Of a DNA stretch of 5,240 bases, positions 1 to 5,212 are shown in pieces. Source of the DNA: Desulfobacteraceae bacterium (GTDB taxonomy: Bacteria; Desulfobacterota; Desulfobacteria; Desulfobacterales; Desulfosalsimonadaceae); the NCBI GenBank assembly GCA_024636355.1, contig JAGXHH010000183.1, positions 1-5,240 of the forward strand, in the 5' to 3' direction. A program made the position numbers and the translations under genes. Position 1 is the stretch's first letter. Each line of letters begins with the position of its first letter. Below the pieces are notes generated by a model. That model was not told the DNA's origin. It searched no databases and saw only the letters and a list, made by a program, of their open reading frames with translations.

Positions 1-1247
1 CCTGTTTCAACGAAAAGGCCCACCGGCATTTCGGCCGGGTGCACCTGCCGGTCGCTCCCCGGTGCAACGTCCAGTGCCGATACTGCAACCGGCAGTTCGA
101 CTGCGTCAATGAAAGCCGGCCCGGAGTGACCAGCGCCGTGCTCGCACCGCACCAGGCCCTGATTTATCTGGAGAACATCCTGAAGAAAAAACCGAACATT
201 TCCGTTGTGGGGATCGCCGGCCCGGGAGATCCCATGGCAAACGCCGAGGAGACCCTCGCGACCCTTTCCGGCGTTCGGGAAAAGTACCCGGACATGCTCC
301 TCTGTCTGGCCACCAACGGCCTGAACCTCGGCCCCTGTGTCGACCGGCTCGCCGATATCGGTGTCAGTCACGTAACCGTTACGGTCAATGCCGTCGATCC
401 CGCAATCGGTGAACGGATGTATTCATGGGTGCGCTACGGCAGACGGGTTTACAAGGCGGAAGAAGGGGTTCGAATCCTGATGGAGCGCCAGCAGGAGGCC
501 ATTGCACAAGTAAAGGCCCGGGGGATGACGGTGAAGGTCAATTTCATCGTGATTCCAGGGATAAACGACCACCATGTCGAGGCGGTCGCTTCCAGGATGG
601 CCGCACTCGGTGTCGACCGGCTCAACTGCGTCGCCTACCGGCCGGCCCCCGGATCGGCTTTCGAAGATGTCATAGAGCCGACTGCGGCTTTCATGAAAGA
701 CATCCGGGCCGTGGCGGAAAAACACCTTCCCCAGATGCGGCACTGCACCCGGTGCCGGGCCGATGCGGTCGGCCTTCTCGGAGACGCACCCGATATGCGC
801 TTGATGAACATGATGCGCGCCTGCGCATCGATTCAAAAGGGCGTTTCGGCCGCTCCGGCGCACACGGGCGACCGCCACTGTGTGGCCGTGGCCAGCCTGG
901 AAGGAATGCTCGTTAACCAGCACCTGGGTGAAGCCGACAAGCTGTTGATCTACAAAGAAAAAAACGGAGAAGTCCACCTGGTCGAGGCCCGGGACACCCC
1001 GGAAAAAGGCTCGTGCGGCATGCGCTGGCAGCAGATGGCCGAAACACTGTCGGATTGCCATACCCTGCTGGTGTCGGGCATCGGGGAGAACCCGAAGCAG
1101 GCATTAGCGGCAACCGGAATCGATATCAAGGTCATCGACGGCATGATCGACGAAGCCGTCCGGGCGGTATATTCCGGCCAAAGCCTCCGCCACATGATCC
1201 GCAGGGAGGTGTCGGCCTGCAGCGGCGCGGGAATGGGATGTGGGTAG
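1..1247 (+). CDS. nifB: Nitrogenase cofactor biosynthesis protein NifB (5'-partial)
   Basis: NifB is a radical SAM enzyme that fuses [4Fe-4S] units and inserts the central carbide to give NifB-co, the precursor of FeMo-co. The frame is open from base 3 and reads CFNEKAHRHFGR before the GTG at 39, which matches the conserved NifB N-terminus; that GTG is therefore an internal valine and the real start lies upstream of the window. Counting the GTG as residue 1, the radical SAM CX3CX2C motif is C9, C13 and C16, followed by ESRPGV (25-30), GIAGPGDP (58-65), a KVNFIVIPGINDHH stretch, and the family signature C236-x2-C239 followed by RADAVGLLGD, which helps hold the precursor clusters. Residues from about 280 to 385 form a NifX/NafY-like cofactor-binding domain, so this is the two-domain NifB type. 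The protein ends in a Cys/Gly-rich tail (CSGAGMGCG). About 414 residues are visible; probably only a few tens are missing. The next gene is 279 bases downstream, so nifB may be transcribed separately from it. Confidence 0.97.
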   Translation, partial: CFNEKAHRHFGRVHLPVAPRCNVQCRYCNRQFDCVNESRPGVTSAVLAPHQALIYLENILKKKPNISVVGIAGPGDPMANAEETLATLSGVREKYPDMLLCLATNGLNLGPCVDRLADIGVSHVTVTVNAVDPAIGERMYSWVRYGRRVYKAEEGVRILMERQQEAIAQVKARGMTVKVNFIVIPGINDHHVEAVASRMAALGVDRLNCVAYRPAPGSAFEDVIEPTAAFMKDIRAVAEKHLPQMRHCTRCRADAVGLLGDAPDMRLMNMMRACASIQKGVSAAPAHTGDRHCVAVASLEGMLVNQHLGEADKLLIYKEKNGEVHLVEARDTPEKGSCGMRWQQMAETLSDCHTLLVSGIGENPKQALAATGIDIKVIDGMIDEAVRAVYSGQSLRHMIRREVSACSGAGMGCG

Positions 1248-1256
1248 GAGGAAGAG

Positions 1257-1291
1257 GGTTCAAGGTTCAGGGTTCAAGGTTCAAGGTTAAA
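1257..1291. repeat. Heptamer tandem repeat, 5 units of GGTTCAA
   Basis: Five consecutive 7-base units start ten bases after the nifB stop: GGTTCAA, GGTTCAG, GGTTCAA, GGTTCAA and a diverged GGTTAAA. Two further GTTCAG units sit at 1325-1336, on the far side of the next palindrome, and look like a remnant of the same array. The array is non-coding. No function is visible; slippage-prone arrays like this often vary in copy number between strains. Confidence 0.85.
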
Positions 1292-1294
1292 ACC

Positions 1295-1320
1295 GTAGGG
1301 GCGGACCTGCGTGTCCGCCC
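1295..1320. repeat. Palindromic repeat, GTAGGGGCG...CGCCC family, variant 1
   Basis: An 8-bp inverted repeat (GGGCGGAC at 1299-1306, GTCCGCCC at 1313-1320) has a 6-base loop and is preceded by GTAG. It shares the GTAGGGGCG head and CGCCC tail with the copies at 1385-1409 and 1451-1475 but has a different centre. It looks like a member of a dispersed REP-like family. There is no T-run after it, so it is not a typical intrinsic terminator, though a hairpin here could stabilise the 3' end of the nifB mRNA. Confidence 0.75.
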
Positions 1321-1363
1321 TGCCGTTCAGGTTCAGGCTTAAACGACGGTGCGGTTTTGCAGG

Positions 1364-1381
1364 TCGGGATTCACATCCCGA
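1364..1381. repeat. Short palindrome, TCGGGAT-N4-ATCCCGA
   Basis: Seven-base arms TCGGGAT (1364-1370) and ATCCCGA (1375-1381) flank a 4-base loop, TCAC. The same arms and the same loop length recur at 3694-3711 in the nifV-nifA gap, which marks it as a second dispersed palindrome type in this genome. No T-tract follows. Confidence 0.7.
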
Positions 1382-1384
1382 TGG

Positions 1385-1475
1385 GGGGCGATTCGTGAAT
1401 CGCCCCTACGGATGACCATTGTATATGGACCCGTTTACCGGCCTCACAATGTAGGGGCGATTCACGAATCGCCCT
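1385..1475. repeat. Paired palindromes forming a 91-bp inverted-repeat element
   Basis: Two 25-base palindromes, 1385-1409 and 1451-1475, are reverse complements of each other at 24 of 25 positions and flank a 41-base spacer. Each is also an inverted repeat on its own (arms of 10 bp at 1385-1394/1397-1406 and 9 bp at 1455-1463/1466-1474). The outer homology continues inward with ATTGT (1418-1422) and ACAAT (1446-1450), offset by an 8-base insertion on the left. This is the arrangement seen in REP-doublet or small MITE-like elements. No transposase is present, so the element would be non-autonomous. That it is mobile is inference. Confidence 0.7.
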
Positions 1476-1526
1476 TCCGGGATGGGCAGAATGCGATTAA
1501 GCCATAGAAGAAAAGGATAATTTATC

Positions 1527-1829
1527 ATGGAAAAGCCGAAGCACCATATTTTCGTATGCGCCAGTTTCCGAGCGGACGGCGAGGCCAAGGGAATGTGCAG
1601 CAAAAAAGGCGCTGCCGGGTTTCTGCCGTACATTGAAAACGAAATCCTCGACCGCGGGCTGGATGCCCAGGTGACCAGCACCGGGTGCATGAAGATGTGC
1701 GACAACGGTCCGGTCCTGGTGATCCATCCGAACAATACCTGGTACGGTGGCGTCGAAACCGAGGAGATCATCGATGAAATCCTCGATGCACTGGAAGGAG
1801 GGGGCGTCGCCGAAGCGTACTGCATATGA
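1527..1829 (+). CDS. Thioredoxin-fold [2Fe-2S] ferredoxin
   Basis: This 100-residue protein belongs to the (2Fe-2S) ferredoxin family typified by the Clostridium pasteurianum 2Fe-2S ferredoxin, a small cytoplasmic electron carrier reported to associate with the nitrogenase MoFe protein. The N-terminus KPKHHIFVC, the TGCMKMC segment and the GPVLVIHP...WYGGV block are close to that protein as I remember it. The expected cluster ligands are C11, C24, C54 and C58. Position 14, a cysteine in the clostridial protein that is not a native ligand, is Phe here, and an extra Cys lies at 98. The ATG at 1527 has an AAGGA Shine-Dalgarno at 1513-1517, nine bases away. The stop overlaps the next start by 4 bases (ATGA, 1826-1829). 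Its place between nifB and nifV suggests it supplies electrons to nitrogenase or to FeMo-co assembly; which partner it uses cannot be read from sequence. Confidence 0.94.
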   Translation: MEKPKHHIFVCASFRADGEAKGMCSKKGAAGFLPYIENEILDRGLDAQVTSTGCMKMCDNGPVLVIHPNNTWYGGVETEEIIDEILDALEGGGVAEAYCI

Positions 1830-2293
1830 CGGATAACCCCATTGCCATCCGCAATGCCGATGCCGGAGACATCGACTCCCTGCTGGAACTGCTGCGCGAA
1901 CTGTTTGCCGTTGAAGCCGATTTTGAATTCAATGAAGCGCACCAGCGGCGGGGTCTTTTTCTCATGATGGACGGCTGCCGGAAGCACAAGGTTGTCAAAG
2001 TGGCGGAAACCGCTGGCCGGGTCATCGGCATGGCCAGCGCCCAGGCGGTGATTTCGACCTCCGAGGGCGGCCATGCCGCCCTGGTGGAAGATGTCATCGT
2101 CTCCCCCGCCTTCCGGGGCCGCGGCATCGGCAGGCGACTGGTCGAAAGCGTATGCGGCTGGGCCGATGCCAGGGGCATCACCCGGCTGCAGCTCCTCGCC
2201 GATGGCAAAAACATGCCGGCCCTCGAATTTTATGAACAGATCGGCTGGCATCGGACCCAATTGATCTGCATCCGCAGGAAGCTTTTAAAATGA
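1826..2293 (+). CDS. GNAT-family N-acetyltransferase
   Basis: The 155-residue product is a single-domain, cytoplasmic Gcn5-related acetyltransferase using acetyl-CoA. The acetyl-CoA pyrophosphate loop is RGRGIG (R97-G102), preceded by the beta-4 strand EDVIVSP (88-94) and followed by the helix RRLVESVCGWA. Motif B is seen as NMPALEFYEQIGW (129-141), with N129 and Y136 at positions commonly important for cofactor binding or general acid catalysis. The substrate is unknown: an amine on a small molecule, an antibiotic or a protein are all possible. The ATG overlaps the ferredoxin stop (ATGA), and the only GGAGG-like sequence is about 25 bases upstream, so translation probably depends on coupling. 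Its own stop overlaps the nifV start in the same way. The tight position inside a nif unit implies co-expression with nitrogen fixation, but GNAT proteins are not among the established nif functions. Confidence 0.93.
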   Translation: MTDNPIAIRNADAGDIDSLLELLRELFAVEADFEFNEAHQRRGLFLMMDGCRKHKVVKVAETAGRVIGMASAQAVISTSEGGHAALVEDVIVSPAFRGRGIGRRLVESVCGWADARGITRLQLLADGKNMPALEFYEQIGWHRTQLICIRRKLLK

Positions 2294-3441
2294 AACGGAT
2301 AGAAATTGTCGACACCACATTAAGAGACGGATTGCAGGCACCGGGAATCGATTTTTCCAGGGCGGAAAAAATCGAGATTGCCGGCAGGCTCGACCGGATC
2401 GGGGTGGCCGAACTGGAACTCGGCACGCCGGCCATGGGACAAGCGGTTTGCGACGATATCCGCACGATCGCCGGCCGCAATTTGAACGCCCGGACGTCCG
2501 CCTGGTGCCGGGCGCGCCATGACGACCTGGCCCTGGCCGGCCAATGCGGGGTCGACGGCGTCCATATCAGCTTTCCGGTTTCAGACATCCTGCTTGCGGC
2601 TTTTAGCAAGGATCTGGCTTGGGTATACCGAACCCTCTCCGAAATCCTCCCGGAAGCGGTCCGGCAATTTCAATGGGTTTCCGTCGGCGCCCAGGATGCC
2701 TCCCGCACGGAGATGAAACGGCTGATCGAATTTGCCCGTGCCGCCGCCGGCTTTCGGATCGACCGGCTGCGCCTTGCCGATACGGTCGGCATCTGGCGGC
2801 CGAGTCGGATTGATCGGGCCATTCGGATAATAAAGCGCCATGTTCCGAAAATCTCCCTGGAATTTCACGCGCACAACGATCTTGGCATGGCGACCGCAAA
2901 TGCGGTGGCCGCGGCTGAAGCCGGCGCCGATGCGGTGAGCGTGACCGTAAACGGCATCGGCGAACGGGCGGGCAATGCCGCTTTGGAAGAAGTCGTCATG
3001 GCAATGTCAGGTAGTCCTGGGATGGAAGGCGGGGGGATGGAATGCGGCGTGAAAACGGAAGACCTGATCGCCGTATGCGACCGGGTGGCGGCAATGTCCG
3101 GGCGGCCGATACCGGTCTCCAAGCCGATCACCGGTTCGGCCGTTTTTTCTCATGAATCGGGGATCCATTGCGCCGCCCTGCTCAAATCCCCCCTTGCCTA
3201 TCAACCGTTTCTGCCGCAGGCGGTGGGCCGGTCCGACACCCGGTTTATCATCGGTTCCCACAGCGGAACAGCGGCCCTGCGGTCCGCACTGGGCAGACAT
3301 GAGATCGAACTGGACGAGGATCTCGCCCCCGCATTTCTGGAACGGATTCGTGCCCGGGCGAAAACGCAGAAACAAGCGATAAGCGACTTTCAGGTATGTC
3401 GGCTGTATATCGATTTGGCATGCAAAAACCGTTTTCCGTAA
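2290..3441 (+). CDS. nifV: Homocitrate synthase NifV
   Basis: NifV condenses acetyl-CoA with 2-oxoglutarate to make (R)-homocitrate, the organic ligand of the molybdenum in FeMo-co. The 383-residue product has the usual length and the DRE-TIM family signatures: DTTLRDGLQAPG at 8-19 with metal ligand D8 and catalytic R12, the HAHNDLGMATANA block with H193 and H195 as metal ligands, and NGIGERAGNAALEE from N221, with N229 as the expected last metal ligand. The C-terminal part contains the conserved HESGIHCAALL segment. The assignment to homocitrate synthase rather than isopropylmalate or citramalate synthase rests on the nif context and overall NifV likeness, since the family motifs are shared. 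The ATG is preceded by AGGAAG at 2276-2281, eight bases away, and overlaps the GNAT stop by 4 bases (ATGA, 2290-2293). All motifs are intact. Confidence 0.95.
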   Translation: MKRIEIVDTTLRDGLQAPGIDFSRAEKIEIAGRLDRIGVAELELGTPAMGQAVCDDIRTIAGRNLNARTSAWCRARHDDLALAGQCGVDGVHISFPVSDILLAAFSKDLAWVYRTLSEILPEAVRQFQWVSVGAQDASRTEMKRLIEFARAAAGFRIDRLRLADTVGIWRPSRIDRAIRIIKRHVPKISLEFHAHNDLGMATANAVAAAEAGADAVSVTVNGIGERAGNAALEEVVMAMSGSPGMEGGGMECGVKTEDLIAVCDRVAAMSGRPIPVSKPITGSAVFSHESGIHCAALLKSPLAYQPFLPQAVGRSDTRFIIGSHSGTAALRSALGRHEIELDEDLAPAFLERIRARAKTQKQAISDFQVCRLYIDLACKNRFP

Positions 3442-3447
3442 TTTTCC

Positions 3448-3482
3448 GTAGGTTGGGTTGAGCGGAGCGAAGCCCAACCTAC
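3448..3482. repeat. Dispersed palindrome, GTAGGTTGGG...CCCAACCTAC
   Basis: Ten perfectly complementary bases (3448-3457 and 3473-3482) enclose a 15-base centre, beginning 7 bases after the nifV stop. Palindromes of this GTAGGTTGGGTT type are familiar to me as dispersed intergenic repeats in many environmental bacterial genomes. In the transcript it would be a strong hairpin directly after nifV and could protect or end the mRNA, but no T-run follows, so it is not a standard intrinsic terminator. Confidence 0.75.
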
Positions 3483-3487
3483 CGATC

Positions 3488-3525
3488 CGTGCACGTGCAC
3501 GAGCACGTGTACGTTCACGTGCACG
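3488..3525. repeat. Hexamer tandem repeat, 6 units of CGTGCA
   Basis: Six 6-base units are read without gaps: CGTGCA, CGTGCA, CGAGCA, CGTGTA, CGTTCA, CGTGCA, plus a final CG. Because the unit is itself nearly palindromic, the ends (3488-3497 and 3516-3525) are perfect 10-base inverted repeats. The array lies five bases after the preceding palindrome. It is non-coding: the Arg/Ala run it encodes on the minus strand is only a consequence of the repeat. Function unknown. Confidence 0.85.
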
Positions 3526-3536
3526 AAAAAACCGAC

Positions 3537-3660
3537 GACATCTGCGCCATTGATCATAGGATGTGCTGACGCAGGAAGCGCATCGGCTGCGCAACGGCCA
3601 TCTGGCAGGGTTCCCTTTCACAGGGAGGAAGCCCCGAACTGCGGGCCGGTGTTTTTGTCC
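3537..3660 (+). ncRNA. Possible structured RNA (HEARO/omega-RNA-like?)
   Basis: This non-coding stretch holds several nested complementary arms. CGGCC (3595-3599) can pair with GGCCG (3644-3648); inside it GCAG (3605-3608) can pair with CTGC (3639-3642); inside that TCCCT (3612-3616) pairs with AGGGA (3622-3626) around the loop TTCAC. A separate hairpin, GCGCA/TGCGC (3578-3582/3588-3592), lies upstream, and CTGCG (3542-3546) can pair with CGCAG (3570-3574), in competition with ACATC/GATGT (3538-3542/3560-3564). A T-run (3652-3656) follows the outer stem, as at the end of a transcript. The ordered features, including the CCCTTTCACAGGGA hairpin followed by CCCCGAACTGC, remind me of HEARO (omega-RNA of IscB systems), but that is from memory and no IscB gene is next to it. 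Strand and limits are inferred. It could instead be a decayed repeat or an untranslated leader segment. Confidence 0.4.
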
Positions 3661-3692
3661 GATGTAATTTTTTGCCTTCTTGAAAACCGGGT

Positions 3693-3712
3693 GTCGGGAT
3701 GGGAATCCCGAC
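3693..3712. repeat. Palindrome GTCGGGAT-N4-ATCCCGAC
   Basis: Eight-base perfect arms (3693-3700, 3705-3712) enclose a GGGA loop. The inner seven bases and the loop length match the palindrome at 1364-1381. A T-rich but interrupted stretch follows about 13 bases later (3726-3740), too far for a typical intrinsic terminator. It could separate the preceding transcript from the nifA promoter, but this is weak. Confidence 0.65.
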
Positions 3713-3723
3713 CGAAACAACCG

Positions 3724-3923
3724 GCTCTTTTCTTGAGTTTTAAATAGCCATTTTTGTAAATTCATGGGGAGCGTTATACATTTTTGGATATAGGCACTCC
3801 GGATCTTCTCTTTAAAAATGATTTGAACCGTACCGGAACAAGAACACATCATTTATGCAAACGGCCCATTAACAGGCCCATCCGCTGTCCATGACCCGGC
3901 TTTTGCATCTCGATCGAAAGAAA
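3724..3923. other. AT-rich upstream region of nifA, no gene seen
   Basis: This 200-base stretch, especially 3724-3860, is clearly richer in A and T than the rest of the window and has no credible coding frame. Its position, directly upstream of a sigma-54 promoter, is where enhancer sites and DNA-bending sites normally lie. Reading every TGT in 3442-3923 on the + strand gave no exact NifA enhancer (TGT-N10-ACA). A 7-base direct repeat, GGCCCAT, occurs at 3863-3869 and 3875-3881, with starts 12 bases apart; it might be an operator for an unknown regulator. Confidence 0.45.
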
Positions 3924-3939
3924 TGGCATCCTATTTGCT
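3924..3939 (+). promoter_or_regulatory. Sigma-54 (-24/-12) promoter of nifA
   Basis: The sequence TGGCATCCTATTTGCT fits the RpoN consensus TGGCAY-N5-TTGCW at essentially every position, with GG at 3925-3926 and GC at 3937-3938 separated by exactly 10 bases. Transcription would start near 3950, leaving an untranslated leader of about 45 bases before the GTG of nifA. A sigma-54 promoter requires an enhancer-binding activator, so nifA is probably switched on by an NtrC-type regulator or by NifA itself. No other sequence in the gap fits this consensus. Confidence 0.85.
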
Positions 3940-3984
3940 ATCATAAAATCATGAATTCTTTTTCCAACCCGAAAACGCACGGCC

Positions 3985-3988
3985 GGAG
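3985..3988 (+). promoter_or_regulatory. Ribosome binding site of nifA
   Basis: GGAG lies six bases before the GTG at 3995. This fixes the start: the frame is open back to a TAA at 3944-3946, but no ATG, GTG or TTG occurs in frame upstream. The ATG at 3951 is in another frame. Confidence 0.75.
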
Positions 3989-3994
3989 CACCCA

Positions 3995-5212
3995 GTGGAC
4001 ACACTGCTGAGAAAAAACCAGGAACTGGCATCTATTCTTGAGGTCAGCCGGGTATTGACCAGCTCGTTTGATCTGGAGCAGAACCTGAATGCGGTCATGG
4101 AAATTCTGGCCACAAACCTTGAGATGCAGCGCGGTTGCGTATTTCTGCTCGATCGCCTCGATGCGGAAATCCGGATCGTGGCCGCCTATGGCTTAAGTGC
4201 CGCTGAAGTACGCCGGGGAAAATATCGCATCGGCGAAGGCATTGTCGGCCAGGTGATCGAATCGGGGTCTCCGATGTTTGTTCCCAATATCGGCCGGGAG
4301 CCCAAATTTTTAAACAAGACCCATTCCCGGCCCCGTAAATCCGGCATATCGTTTCTGTGCATCCCTATCGCCATCGACAAGGAAACCTTCGGCGTACTCA
4401 CCGTGGATCGGATCTATGCCGAAGAACAGGGAACCGTCGATGACGACCTCCGGGTCCTTCATATTGCGGGTTCCCTGATGGCCCAGTTCATCAAGCTGTG
4501 GGATCATTTCCGGAAAACGGAAAAAGAATGCGGTGACCTGCGATCCCGACTCCGGGAACGCTACAGTCTGCCGAACATCATCGGCGATTCCGAAACCCTC
4601 CACCATGCCTTGAAGGCCGTCCGGAAGGTGGCCGCAACCGACACCACCGTGCTCCTGCTCGGTGAAAGCGGTACCGGCAAGGAACTGGTCGCCAAAACCC
4701 TGCATTACCAGAGCCAGCGGGCACAACAGCCGTTTGTCCCGGTCAATCTCGCCGCCCTGCCCGAAAGCCTGATCGAAGCCGAACTCTTCGGCGTGGAAAA
4801 AGGCGCGTTCACCGGGGCGGCGGTTCGGCGCACCGGACGTTTTGAAACCGCCGACGGGGGGACCCTGTTTCTCGATGAAATCGGCGAACTCCCCCTTCTC
4901 CTCCAGGTCAAACTGTTGCGGGTGCTCCAGGAAAGAAGCTTTGAACGGGTCGGTTCATCGGAGCCGGTCCGGGTCGATGTTCGGGTGGTTGCCGCCACGA
5001 ACAAAAACCTGTTCGAGGAAGTCAGGCGGGGAAACTTCCGGGAAGACCTCTACTGGCGATTAAATGTCGTTCCCATCGTCCTGCCCCCGCTGCGTGAACG
5101 CAGGAGCGACATCCCGCTGCTGCTCAATTACTACATCAAGCAATTCAATACCTTCTACAGTCGCGATATCTGCATAAGCCGGGCGGCAATGGAGAAAATG
5201 ACCGCTTACGAC
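3995..5212 (+). CDS. nifA: Nif-specific transcriptional activator NifA (3'-partial)
   Basis: NifA is the sigma-54 enhancer-binding protein that activates nif operons. Residues from about 20 to 165 form an N-terminal GAF sensor domain (SFDLEQNLNAVMEIL, IVGQVIESGSPMFVPNI), followed by a linker and the AAA+ domain from about 190. The AAA+ motifs are intact: Walker A GESGTGKE (223-230), the sigma-54-contacting GAFTGA loop (270-275), Walker B with D294 and E295, VVAATN (sensor I), and REDLYWRL (349-356) with an arginine-finger-like R355. The genomic sequence ends at residue 406, YD, just where the family continues with WPGNVREL; the six residues that follow in the raw frame (LSLIHI) and the stop at 5231-5233 come from adapter sequence. 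The end of the AAA+ domain, any oxygen-sensing Cys linker and the HTH domain are therefore missing, not deleted. NifA rather than another sigma-54 activator is supported by the GAF-AAA+ order and the nif neighbours. The start is GTG. Confidence 0.95.

Noticed and set aside
39..41. GTG at 39 as the start of nifB
   Set aside because: The frame stays open to base 3 and encodes the conserved NifB residues CFNEKAHRHFGR upstream; the GTG is an internal valine codon.
1257..1336. CRISPR array
   Set aside because: Repeat units are 7 bases and directly adjacent, with no spacers.
1479..1494. Sigma-54 promoter upstream of the ferredoxin gene
   Set aside because: GG and GC dinucleotides are present near GGGATGGGCAGAATGC but the 10-base spacing is not met by any pair, and the -12 TTGC is missing.
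1406..2260. Long minus-strand frame of 284 codons
   Set aside because: It lies antisense to the ferredoxin and GNAT genes, has no recognisable motif, and is the usual by-product of GC-rich coding sequence on the other strand.
3448..3482. Rho-independent terminator of the ferredoxin-GNAT-nifV unit
   Set aside because: The hairpin is strong but no T-run follows it; the sequence continues ACCGATCCG.
3550..3747. Plus-strand frame of 65 codons in the gap before nifA
   Set aside because: No ribosome binding site, no recognisable similarity, and it crosses the palindrome and the putative RNA stems.
3765..3780. NifA upstream activator site
   Set aside because: The sequence is TGG-N10-ACA; one base of the essential TGT half is wrong, and there is no second site.
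3007..3852. Minus-strand frame of 281 codons covering most of the nifV-nifA gap
   Set aside because: It begins in the AT-rich nifA upstream region, passes through the CGTGCA array as a low-complexity Arg/Ala run and continues antisense to nifV; no domain is visible.
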